5,297 bases of DNA from Alphaproteobacteria bacterium (GTDB lineage Bacteria > Pseudomonadota > Alphaproteobacteria > Sphingomonadales > Sphingomonadaceae). The stretch lies in NCBI GenBank assembly GCA_018828205.1, contig JAHJWA010000275.1, forward strand, positions 1 through 5,297, written 5' to 3'. This document shows, in pieces, positions 1 through 4,816 of the stretch; the first letter of the stretch is position 1; every line of letters starts with the position of its first letter. The notes under the pieces were generated by a model that ran no database searches, was not told where the DNA came from, and saw nothing but the letters and a program-made list of their open reading frames with translations. A program made the position numbers and the translations under genes.

Positions 1-19
1 GTTGTTAGCCTGGCTGCGC

Positions 20-283
20 TTAGCGCGCGCGGCCGCGCTGAACCATGTTGACGATCGCGAGCAGCACGACGGCGCCCAGGAACGACATCAGCAGTCCCGG
101 AATGCTGAACGAGGTCAGGGTTGCGCCGATCCCGATCAGCGAGCCGATGAAGCCGCCGATGAACGAACCGACGATACCGACGACGATATTCCAGAAAATG
201 CCCATCGAGGCATCACGGTTCATCACGAGACTGGCGAGCCAGCCGATGATGCCGCCGACGATAATAGCGATAATCCAACCCAT
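20..283 (-). CDS. GlsB/YeaQ/YmgE family stress-response membrane protein
   Basis: This 87-residue, very hydrophobic protein matches the small transglycosylase-associated (GlsB/YeaQ/YmgE) family in length and pattern. It has three predicted membrane segments: residues about 2-21 (Gly-rich, with the family-typical IIGWLA stretch), about 30-54 (repeated GxxGG/GxxG spacing), and about 61-80. The tail is short and basic (RGRAR). The glycine spacing suggests close helix packing in the inner membrane. Family members are commonly stress-induced, but their biochemical role is not established. The start is well fixed: an AGGAGG Shine-Dalgarno sequence lies six bases upstream of the ATG. The gene is monocistronic on its upstream side, because a terminator separates it from sciP, and a GGAAC-N17-CGTT element upstream points to control by the EcfG general-stress sigma factor. 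The family call is confident; the physiological role is inferred. Confidence 0.93.
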   Translation of the reverse strand: MGWIIAIIVGGIIGWLASLVMNRDASMGIFWNIVVGIVGSFIGGFIGSLIGIGATLTSFSIPGLLMSFLGAVVLLAIVNMVQRGRAR

Positions 284-289
284 AATATT

Positions 290-295
290 CCTCCT
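290..295 (-). promoter_or_regulatory. Strong Shine-Dalgarno for the GlsB/YeaQ-type gene
   Basis: The minus strand reads AGGAGG here, followed by a six-base AT-only spacer (AATATT) and the ATG at 283. This is one of the two clearest ribosome binding sites in the window and fixes the start of the stress membrane protein. The AT-rich spacer in a GC-rich genome suggests an accessible, well-translated start. Confidence 0.85.
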
Positions 296-329
296 GTTTA
301 CACTTCTTCGTTTGTCCTGACGCCCCTTG

Positions 330-355
330 AACGGTTGTGCAGGAAAAACGGTTCC
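330..355 (-). promoter_or_regulatory. EcfG (general stress sigma factor) promoter, GGAAC-N17-CGTT
   Basis: Read on the minus strand, GGAAC (355-351) is followed by exactly 17 bases and then CGTT (333-330). This is the established consensus (GGAAC, 16-17 bases, CGTT) for EcfG-type sigma factors, which run the PhyR-NepR-EcfG general stress response of Alphaproteobacteria. Transcription would start around 321-325, giving a 5' leader of about 40 bases before the ATG at 283. I checked the other GGAAC words I could find in the window, on both strands, and none has CGTT at the right distance. The gene downstream belongs to a stress-associated family, which fits. The match and spacing are seen directly; activity is inferred. 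Confidence 0.75.
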
Positions 356-396
356 CGGGGTGCCGGGCTACAGGGGACTATCCCGCGGACACAAGA

Positions 397-424
397 AAGG
401 TTCCCGCATCGCTGCGAGAACCTT
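397..424 (-). terminator. Rho-independent terminator after sciP
   Basis: Two 12-base arms (397-408 and 413-424) pair around a four-base loop, with a single G-T wobble, which is unusually long and stable. On the minus strand the hairpin is followed by the T-rich stretch TCTTGTGT, as expected of an intrinsic terminator. It lies 22 bases beyond the sciP stop codon and upstream of the EcfG promoter, so it separates the sciP transcript from the stress gene. Confidence 0.8.
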
Positions 425-445
425 CGTGTGAATCGCGCTGGCCGG

Positions 446-745
446 TCAGTATTTGAGCTGGCGTTCGTAGAGGTCGCGATAGTGCTGGATGCGCGTCACG
501 CGCAGGCCCTGCATTCCCGAGCGATCGACCGCGCGCTGCCAGGAAGCGAATTCCTCCAGCGTGAGGCTGTAGCGTTCGAGCACCTCGTCGATCGTCAGCA
601 GACCGCCATTGACCGCGGCAACCACCTCGGCCTTGCGCCGCACGACCCACCGCTTGGTCTGGGGCGAGGGCAGATCGGCGATCGTCAGCGGTTCACCGAG
701 CGGGCCGATGACCTGTGCTGGGCGGATATCTTGGTTTTCAATCAT
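446..745 (-). CDS. sciP: SciP-type CtrA inhibitor (DUF1153 protein)
   Basis: The 99-residue product is a typical DUF1153/SciP protein. Recognisable features are the N-terminal VIGPLGEPLTIADLP segment (about 12-26), the basic TKRWVVRRKAEVV stretch (30-42), the helix-turn-helix-like region GLLTIDEVLERYSLTLEEFASWQRAV (48-73) and the end GLRVTRIQHYR (80-90). In Caulobacter, SciP binds the response regulator CtrA and DNA, and represses CtrA-activated genes during the G1/swarmer stage. The same role is likely here, although regulons differ among Sphingomonadales. The basic RRK at 36-38 is a probable DNA-contact patch. The ATG overlaps the stop codon of the preceding small ORF (ATGA), and no strong Shine-Dalgarno is visible, so translation is probably coupled to that ORF. 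A strong terminator follows. Full length and intact. Confidence 0.93.
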   Translation of the reverse strand: MIENQDIRPAQVIGPLGEPLTIADLPSPQTKRWVVRRKAEVVAAVNGGLLTIDEVLERYSLTLEEFASWQRAVDRSGMQGLRVTRIQHYRDLYERQLKY

Positions 746-1038
746 GTGTCGTCCCGGTCGCCTTGGGCCGCGTCATTCGCGGCGGCTGCAGGCTTAGAGC
801 GGGTGAATTTGCCATGCCTTAAAATATCCTGGTTACCGCCGCGTTTACCTTTTTCGCCAAGCTCGGGAAGCGAGGTGGAAAAACCGGCGAAACCCGCCTC
901 CCCCGTATGCCCCAGTTCCTCGCGCAAATCGCGAGTCGCCGCGAGCCGGGCGACGAGATCGGTCCAGCGCAACTGGCGCAAATCCTGCGAGTCGCTCTGG
1001 GTGTCCGCTTGCGATGTTTTGATGTGACCCTCGAACAT
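742..1038 (-). CDS. Uncharacterised small protein upstream of and overlapping sciP
   Basis: The 98-residue product is hydrophilic with no signal peptide or membrane segment. Residues about 20-42 (LRQLRWTDLVARLAATRDLREEL) form a probable amphipathic helix. Residues about 69-77 (NQDILRHGK) resemble an N-x-D-x-L-x-x-GK motif that I recall from small hypothetical proteins of sphingomonads. The tail is Ala-rich and then acidic (GDRDDT). The case for a real gene is its four-base ATGA overlap with sciP on the same strand, which implies coupled translation, and the recalled motif. The case against is a weak upstream region with no clear Shine-Dalgarno before the ATG at 1038, and the fact that high GC content creates many spurious open frames. 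The start could lie further downstream. I assign no function; a role linked to sciP is only inferred from position. Confidence 0.6.
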   Translation of the reverse strand: MFEGHIKTSQADTQSDSQDLRQLRWTDLVARLAATRDLREELGHTGEAGFAGFSTSLPELGEKGKRGGNQDILRHGKFTRSKPAAAANDAAQGDRDDT

Positions 1039-1054
1039 GAGGTCGAGCTATAAG
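1024..1054 (+). promoter_or_regulatory. Possible sigma-70-type promoter for mnmA
   Basis: GTGACC (1024-1029) resembles the TTGACC form of the -35 box. CTATAA/TATAAG (1048-1054) resembles a -10 box, with a spacing of 18 to 19 bases, slightly long. It is the most AT-rich spot in the divergent intergenic region. It would leave a leader of about 160 bases before the proposed mnmA start at 1222, or about 20 bases before an alternative ATG at 1081. The match is modest and could be chance. Confidence 0.3.
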
Positions 1055-1126
1055 TGGATGTGGTAAACAGTCTGTGAAACATGATGCGGATCGCAAGCCG
1101 GGTCGCGTCCGCGCGCCGCGATCGCC

Positions 1127-1150
1127 GGCACAGGCACAGGCACAGGTACA
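1127..1150 (+). repeat. Hexanucleotide tandem repeat (GGCACA)x4
   Basis: Three exact GGCACA units are followed by one GGTACA unit, then a partial unit (GGCG). The array lies between the divergent small ORF and mnmA. Because the unit is six bases, copy-number change would not shift a reading frame, so any effect would be on spacing or leader structure. Slipped-strand growth is the likely origin. Confidence 0.8.
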
Positions 1151-1154
1151 GGCG

Positions 1155-1180
1155 CCCCCGCCGCCCCCGTCCCCGTCCCC
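1155..1180 (-). other. G-quadruplex motif in the mnmA leader
   Basis: The plus strand has C tracts at 1155-1159, 1164-1168, 1171-1174 and 1177-1180, separated by spacers of two to four bases. The minus strand therefore has four runs of four or five G with very short loops, a textbook intramolecular G-quadruplex motif. It sits in the template strand for mnmA, just after the hexanucleotide repeat. The motif is visible directly; folding and any effect in the cell are not shown. Confidence 0.6.
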
Positions 1181-1207
1181 GGCTGGCCAGCAGGCGCGCG
1201 GCGGTGT

Positions 1208-1223
1208 ATGGGCCGCGGCCCAT
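1208..1223 (+). repeat. 16-bp perfect palindrome at the mnmA start codon
   Basis: ATGGGCCGCGGCCCAT equals its own reverse complement. Its last two bases are the first two of the proposed mnmA ATG (1222-1224). In RNA it can fold as a six-base-pair stem with a CGCG loop, pairing the start codon and the bases just before it. As DNA it could be a dimer binding site. No Shine-Dalgarno is visible between it and the ATG. Confidence 0.75.
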
Positions 1224-2421
1224 GACTTCCGCCGCCCACCCCGCTCTTCTCGAGCCCGACGCCCCCCGCAATTCCGACGGCGATCCGCTGACCAGCCCGG
1301 AAGACGCCGCGGCGCTGTTCGATCTGCCGCGCCCCGCGGCCGAATGCCGCATCGTCGTCGCGATGTCGGGCGGGGTCGACAGCTCGGTGGTGGCCGCGCT
1401 CGCCGCGCGCAGCGGCGCCGAGGTGATCGGGATCACGCTGCAGCTCTATGATTTCGGCGCCGCGACCGGGCGCAAGGGCGCCTGCTGCGCGGGCGACGAC
1501 ATCCGCGACGCGCAGGCGGTGGCCGACCGGCTGGGGATCGCGCATTACGTTTTCGATCACGAGAGCAGCTTTCGCGAGGAAGTGGTCGAGACCTTCGCCG
1601 ACGAATATCTCGCGGGGCGCACACCGGTGCCCTGCATCCGCTGCAACATGGGCCCCAAATTCACCGATCTGTTCGCCATGGCACGCGAGCTGGGCGCCGA
1701 TTGCCTCGCCACCGGTCATTACGTGCGCCGCAGCATGGGGCCCGCGGGCCCCGAACTGCACCGCGCGCTCGATCCGGCGCGCGACCAGTCCTATTTCCTG
1801 TTCGCGACCACCGAGGCGCAGCTCGATTATCTGCGCTTCCCGCTGGGCGGGCTACCCAAAGCGCAAGTGCGGCAGCTCGCCGAACAGGCCGGCCTGCGCA
1901 ACGCCGCCAAGCCCGACAGCCAGGACATCTGCTTCGTCCCCCATGGCGATTACGCCAAGATCGTGCGCACATTGCGGCCCGAGGGCGGGGTCGCGGGCGA
2001 TATCGTCCATGCCGAGAGCGGCGATGTGCTGGGGCCCCACAAGGGGGTGATCCATTACACCGTCGGTCAGCGGCGCGGGCTCGAGATCGGCGGGCAGGCC
2101 GAACCGCTCTATGTCGTGGGAATCGATGCCGCGGCGCGCGAGGTCCGGGTCGGGCCGCGGCGAATGCTGGCGGTGACGGGCGCCCGCGTCATCGAAACCA
2201 ACCGCATCGGCCCGCTTCCCGCCGAGCCGCTGACCGCCAAGGTCCGGTCGCTGTCGAAGCCGGTTCCGGTACGGGTCGAAGGGCCACTGGGCGAGGATGC
2301 GAGTGTCACGCTGCGGTTCGAAAACCCCGAATACGGCGTCGCGCCCGGGCAGGCCGCGGTGATCTATGCCGGCGAGCGGGTGGTCGGCGGCGGCTGGATC
2401 GCCGAGACCGACGGGGCCTAA
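1222..2421 (+). CDS. mnmA: tRNA-specific 2-thiouridylase MnmA
   Basis: MnmA transfers sulfur to C2 of U34 in the wobble position of tRNAs for Lys, Glu and Gln, using ATP to adenylate the base; it acts in the cytoplasm. With the ATG at 1222 the protein has 399 residues. The N-terminal PP-loop ATP-pyrophosphatase domain begins near residue 42 with the signature SGGVDSS at 49-55. The two catalytic cysteine positions are conserved: C141 in PCIRCN and C237 in SQDICF. C138 makes a CxxC with C141. TGHY (164-167) and ARDQSYFL (186-193) are also family-typical. A central domain includes HYTVGQRRGL (278-287), and a C-terminal beta-barrel (about 305-395) contains RFENPEYGVAPGQAAVIY. The frame stays open back to an ATG at 1081 and has a GTG at 1204; the residues between are Arg-rich and unlike the family, so 1222 is preferred, but no good Shine-Dalgarno decides it. 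The gene is complete. Confidence 0.95.
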   Translation: MTSAAHPALLEPDAPRNSDGDPLTSPEDAAALFDLPRPAAECRIVVAMSGGVDSSVVAALAARSGAEVIGITLQLYDFGAATGRKGACCAGDDIRDAQAVADRLGIAHYVFDHESSFREEVVETFADEYLAGRTPVPCIRCNMGPKFTDLFAMARELGADCLATGHYVRRSMGPAGPELHRALDPARDQSYFLFATTEAQLDYLRFPLGGLPKAQVRQLAEQAGLRNAAKPDSQDICFVPHGDYAKIVRTLRPEGGVAGDIVHAESGDVLGPHKGVIHYTVGQRRGLEIGGQAEPLYVVGIDAAAREVRVGPRRMLAVTGARVIETNRIGPLPAEPLTAKVRSLSKPVPVRVEGPLGEDASVTLRFENPEYGVAPGQAAVIYAGERVVGGGWIAETDGA

Positions 2422-2452
2422 ATCCAGGCGTGAATTGGCGTCGGCCGGAAGC

Positions 2453-2833
2453 TCATTCTTCCCACGGATCGAGCACGCAGCCGAAGCCCTCGCGATAGCG
2501 CGCGGTCTCGCTGGCGATCAGCGGGACGCTGGCGGTGACGCTCTTGTCCTCGGGGATTTCGCTCAGTCGGATCATTTCCATGCCCGCGAGCTTGTCCTTG
2601 GCGCAATCCTCCAGGCTGCGCCCCGCGACATAGCGGCACGAGCACCCGACCCGCGCGGCATAGGCGGTTCCCGCAGCGGCATTGCCGGTGACATTGTCGC
2701 GGACATACCACCAGCCCAGGCCGAGCAGCACCGCGAGCGCGAGCACCACCCAGGGCCAGCGCCGGCGCCGCCCGATCGATTGAGACCGGACCGATTGTGA
2801 CCCGGTCGATTTTGACCCCCTCGAATTTGACAT
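2453..2833 (-). CDS. Small Cys-containing single-pass membrane protein, unknown function
   Basis: With the ATG at 2833 the product has 126 residues; an in-frame ATG at 2854 would add seven. The N-terminus is four Ser-rich five-residue repeats (SNSRG, SKSTG, SQSVR, SQSIG), then a basic RRRR anchor and a membrane helix (WPWVVLALAVLLGLGWWYV, about residues 26-44). Basic residues before the helix predict that the rest, about 75 residues, is periplasmic. That part has four cysteines, in GCSCRYVAGRSLEDC and in GFGCVLDPW near the C-terminus, which could form disulfides. I recall similar CSC-x-V-x-GR-SLEDC segments in sphingomonad hypothetical proteins and near or in beta-lactamase-fold serine hydrolases, but cannot verify this here. 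It is divergent from such a hydrolase, with only 14-35 bases between starts. It ends 31 bases from mnmA, convergently. Function unknown; no Shine-Dalgarno seen. Confidence 0.75.
   Translation of the reverse strand: MSNSRGSKSTGSQSVRSQSIGRRRRWPWVVLALAVLLGLGWWYVRDNVTGNAAAGTAYAARVGCSCRYVAGRSLEDCAKDKLAGMEMIRLSEIPEDKSVTASVPLIASETARYREGFGCVLDPWEE
2771..2830 (-). repeat. Four imperfect 15-bp tandem repeats
   Basis: Four adjacent 15-base units (2830-2816, 2815-2801, 2800-2786, 2785-2771) follow the minus-strand consensus TCAMAATCGAYCGGG, with three or four differences between neighbours. They encode four S-x-S-x-x pentapeptides directly after the start of the membrane protein. On the plus strand units carry TTGA(C) words, and one of these is TTGACA (2827-2832), an exact -35 hexamer facing the hydrolase gene, though I see no convincing -10 box behind it. 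The array may thus act as coding repeat, regulator sites or both. Confidence 0.8.
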
Positions 2834-2863
2834 TGCCAAGCCGAGAACCCCCATGCGAGTTAC

Positions 2864-2881
2864 GCCGCATGACCATGCGGC
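2864..2881 (+). repeat. 8-bp inverted repeat covering the hydrolase start codons
   Basis: GCCGCATGACCATGCGGC is a perfect inverted repeat with eight-base arms and a two-base centre. It contains both candidate ATG codons of the hydrolase (2869 and 2875). In mRNA it could fold over the start region; in DNA it could be an operator lying between the two divergent genes. Confidence 0.7.
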
Positions 2882-3996
2882 TCGCTCCCCTTATCGCCAT
2901 CCTCGCCAGCGCCTCAAGCCTTGCGTCCTGCTCCGACACCACGCCGGTGCAGGAACCGCCGCTGAGCGAGGCGGCGCTGGCCGCGGTCACCGACGACCCG
3001 GGTGCGGCGAGGCGTCCGCTGGCGCGCGAGATCGATGATCTGTTCACCAAGGAAGGACTGGGCGAGACCCGCGCGGTGCTGCTGCTGCACGAGGGCGAGC
3101 TCGCCGCCGAACGCTACGCGCCGGGCTATGATGCCGACACGCGCTTCATCAGCTGGTCGATGGCCAAGACGGTGACCGCGGTGATGATCGGCATGCTGGT
3201 GGCCGACGGGCGGCTCGAGCTCGACGAGCCGGCACCGGTGGCAAGCTGGCAGCGCCCCGGCGATGCGCGCAGCGAGATCACGCTGCGCCACCTCTTGCAG
3301 ATGCGCAGCGGGCTCGATCACACCGAGGCGGGGCCTGTCCCGGTCGAATCGAGCGAGGTGCGGATGCTGTTCCTCGATGGGCGCGACGACATGGCGGGCT
3401 GGGCCGAAGAGCAGCCGCTCGAGGCCGAACCCGGCGAACGCTTCGAATATTCCTCCAATACCACGGTGATTCTGGCGGATATCGCCGCGGGGATACTCTC
3501 CGAGAGCGACGATCCCGAGGACCGGCGCCAGGCGGTGGCCGATTATCTCGCCGCGCGGCTGTTCGAACCGCTGGGCATGAGCTCGGTGGTGCCCGAATTC
3601 GACGCGAGCGGAACGCTGATCGGCGGCAGCCTGATGCATGCCACCGCGCGCGACTGGGCGCGGTTCGCCGATTTCCTGCGCAACAAGGGTTCCTATCGCG
3701 GCGCGCAGCTGGTCCCGCGGCAATGGATCGAGCAGATGGTGAGCCCGAGCCCCAAATCGCCGCATTACGGTTTCCAGACCTGGCTCAACCGCCCGACCGG
3801 CGAAAGCGAACACCCGCTGATCCCCGAGCGCGCGCCCGGCAGCCTGTTCGCGATGATCGGCCATATGGGCCAATATGCGCTGGTCTCGCCCAGCCAGCGG
3901 GTCACGCTGGTGCGGCTGGGCCATTCCGACGCGCCGCAGCGCCGCGCGATGCTGCAGCAGGCGGCGGATGTGCTGGAGCTCTATCCGCAGAGCTGA
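2869..3996 (+). CDS. Serine hydrolase lipoprotein, class C beta-lactamase/NylB-like fold
   Basis: The product has 375 residues. It starts with a lipoprotein signal peptide (MTMRLAPLIAILASASSLAS) and a lipobox LASC, so C21 would be the lipidated residue and the enzyme is membrane-anchored and faces the periplasm. The fold is that of beta-lactamase-related serine hydrolases. The nucleophile motif SMAK (S97xxK100) is inside FISWSMAKTVTAVMIG; HLLQMRSGLDH (141-151) is a family landmark; the second motif is FEYSSN (192-197) with Y194 as probable general base; the third is GHMGQY (331-336) in place of KTG. The last pattern is closer to 6-aminohexanoate-dimer hydrolase/esterase relatives than to true beta-lactamases, so the substrate is uncertain (ester, amide or peptide). 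The start at 2869 or 2875 gives the same signal peptide; there is no good Shine-Dalgarno. It is divergent from the small membrane protein and convergent with the PhzF-like gene, 19 bases away. Complete. Confidence 0.9.
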   Translation: MTMRLAPLIAILASASSLASCSDTTPVQEPPLSEAALAAVTDDPGAARRPLAREIDDLFTKEGLGETRAVLLLHEGELAAERYAPGYDADTRFISWSMAKTVTAVMIGMLVADGRLELDEPAPVASWQRPGDARSEITLRHLLQMRSGLDHTEAGPVPVESSEVRMLFLDGRDDMAGWAEEQPLEAEPGERFEYSSNTTVILADIAAGILSESDDPEDRRQAVADYLAARLFEPLGMSSVVPEFDASGTLIGGSLMHATARDWARFADFLRNKGSYRGAQLVPRQWIEQMVSPSPKSPHYGFQTWLNRPTGESEHPLIPERAPGSLFAMIGHMGQYALVSPSQRVTLVRLGHSDAPQRRAMLQQAADVLELYPQS

Positions 3997-4015
3997 GCCG
4001 CATCGTCGCGCCCGC

Positions 4016-4816
4016 TCAATCGGGAAGGTGGAAGCGGCCTTCGACCACGGTCACGCAAGGCCCCCCGAGCCAGACTCGGTCGCCCTCGAGCCGACAGGTG
4101 AGATCGCCCCCGCGCTGCGAGGCCTGATGCGCGGTGAAGCTACAGCGGCCCAGCCGCTCGGCCCAGAACGGCGCCAGCACCGCATGCGCGGAACCGGTCA
4201 CGCTGTCCTCGGGCACGCCCCAGGCGGGGACGAACACCCGGCTGACGACATCGGTGGTGTCTCCGGGCGCGGTGCAGATCGCCATGCGGTCGATCTTTTC
4301 GAGCGCGCGCATGTCGGGTGACATGGCGCGCAATTGCGCTTCGGACTCGAGCAGGACGATCGATGTCTCCTCGGTGCCTTCGACCGTGTCGTAAACCGGC
4401 GCATCGATACCGAGCGCCTCGAGCAGGCCCGGCACCGCCAGTTCCTCGACGCGGCTGGTGGGGAGCGAGAGTTCGTAGCCCGCCCCCTGCCGCCGGACGT
4501 GGAGAATGCCGGCATGCCGCGTCCGGAAGCTGACCTGTTCGCCGCCATCGCTTGTCAGCAGCACATGCCCGCTCGCCAGCGTCGCATGGCCGCACAGCTT
4601 CACCTCGCTGGTCGGGGTGAACCAGCGCAATTCCCAGTCTGCCGCGCCGGTCTCGTCGCGCACCACGAAGGCGGTTTCGGCGAAATTGTTCTCCTCGGCG
4701 ATGGCCTGGAGCGTGGCGTCGGGCAGCCAGGCATCGAGCGGCATCACCGCCGCCTGATTGCCCGCGAAGGGCCCGTCGGCAAAGGCATCGACATGCCAAT
4801 AGGGCAGCTTCGTCAT
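4016..4816 (-). CDS. PhzF family protein (phenazine biosynthesis/epimerase-like fold)
   Basis: The 266-residue product has the full length and landmarks of the PhzF isomerase family, which has a diaminopimelate-epimerase-like two-domain fold. The N-terminal VDAFADGPFAGNQAAV (9-24), the catalytic-glutamate region NNFAETAF (E47), FTPTSEVKLCGHATLASGH (66-84) with H77, and the second-domain motif EDSVTGSAH (203-211) with D204 are all present. The end GGPCVTVVEGRFHL fits the closing strand. The usual Gly before EDP is Pro here and the Pro after ED is Ser, a mild variation. No phenazine genes are nearby, so this is likely one of the many PhzF proteins of unknown substrate. A GGAGGAG Shine-Dalgarno at 4824-4830 precedes the ATG. 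The ATG overlaps the stop of the upstream transporter gene (ATGA), so the two are probably co-transcribed. Its 3' end faces the hydrolase gene. Confidence 0.92.
   Translation of the reverse strand: MTKLPYWHVDAFADGPFAGNQAAVMPLDAWLPDATLQAIAEENNFAETAFVVRDETGAADWELRWFTPTSEVKLCGHATLASGHVLLTSDGGEQVSFRTRHAGILHVRRQGAGYELSLPTSRVEELAVPGLLEALGIDAPVYDTVEGTEETSIVLLESEAQLRAMSPDMRALEKIDRMAICTAPGDTTDVVSRVFVPAWGVPEDSVTGSAHAVLAPFWAERLGRCSFTAHQASQRGGDLTCRLEGDRVWLGGPCVTVVEGRFHLPD

Noticed and set aside
833..847. CtrA-box-like TTAC-N7-TTTA upstream of sciP
   Set aside because: The spacing fits the TTAA-N7-TTAA site, but both half-sites deviate and it lies inside the putative small ORF. The match is too degenerate to call, although CtrA control of sciP is known in Caulobacter.
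2..1027. Long plus-strand open frame of 341 codons opposite the GlsB-like, sciP and small-ORF genes
   Set aside because: It runs antisense through three better-supported genes and the terminator/promoter region, has a composition typical of high-GC shadow frames, and resembles no family I know.
1081..1221. N-terminal extension of MnmA (47 Arg/His-rich codons) from the ATG at 1081
   Set aside because: The residues are low-complexity, come partly from the tandem repeat and C tracts, and have no counterpart in the MnmA family. No Shine-Dalgarno precedes 1081. It is kept only as an alternative.
1048..1761. Minus-strand frame containing a VPVPVPVP run
   Set aside because: The Val-Pro run is just the translation of the hexamer repeat and C tracts. 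The rest is antisense to mnmA.
2422..2452. Possible bidirectional terminator between the convergent mnmA and membrane-protein genes
   Set aside because: I found no stable hairpin followed by a T run in these 31 bases.
2914..3924. 336-codon minus-strand frame antisense to the serine hydrolase
   Set aside because: It is the complement of a clearly recognisable enzyme with catalytic motifs. Arg/His/Ala-rich shadow frames like this are normal in GC-rich coding DNA.
3994..4018. TGAGC...GCTCA inverted repeat between the convergent hydrolase and PhzF-family stops
   Set aside because: The arms are only five bases with a 15-base loop and no T tract, and they partly consist of the two stop codons themselves. 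It is not a convincing terminator.
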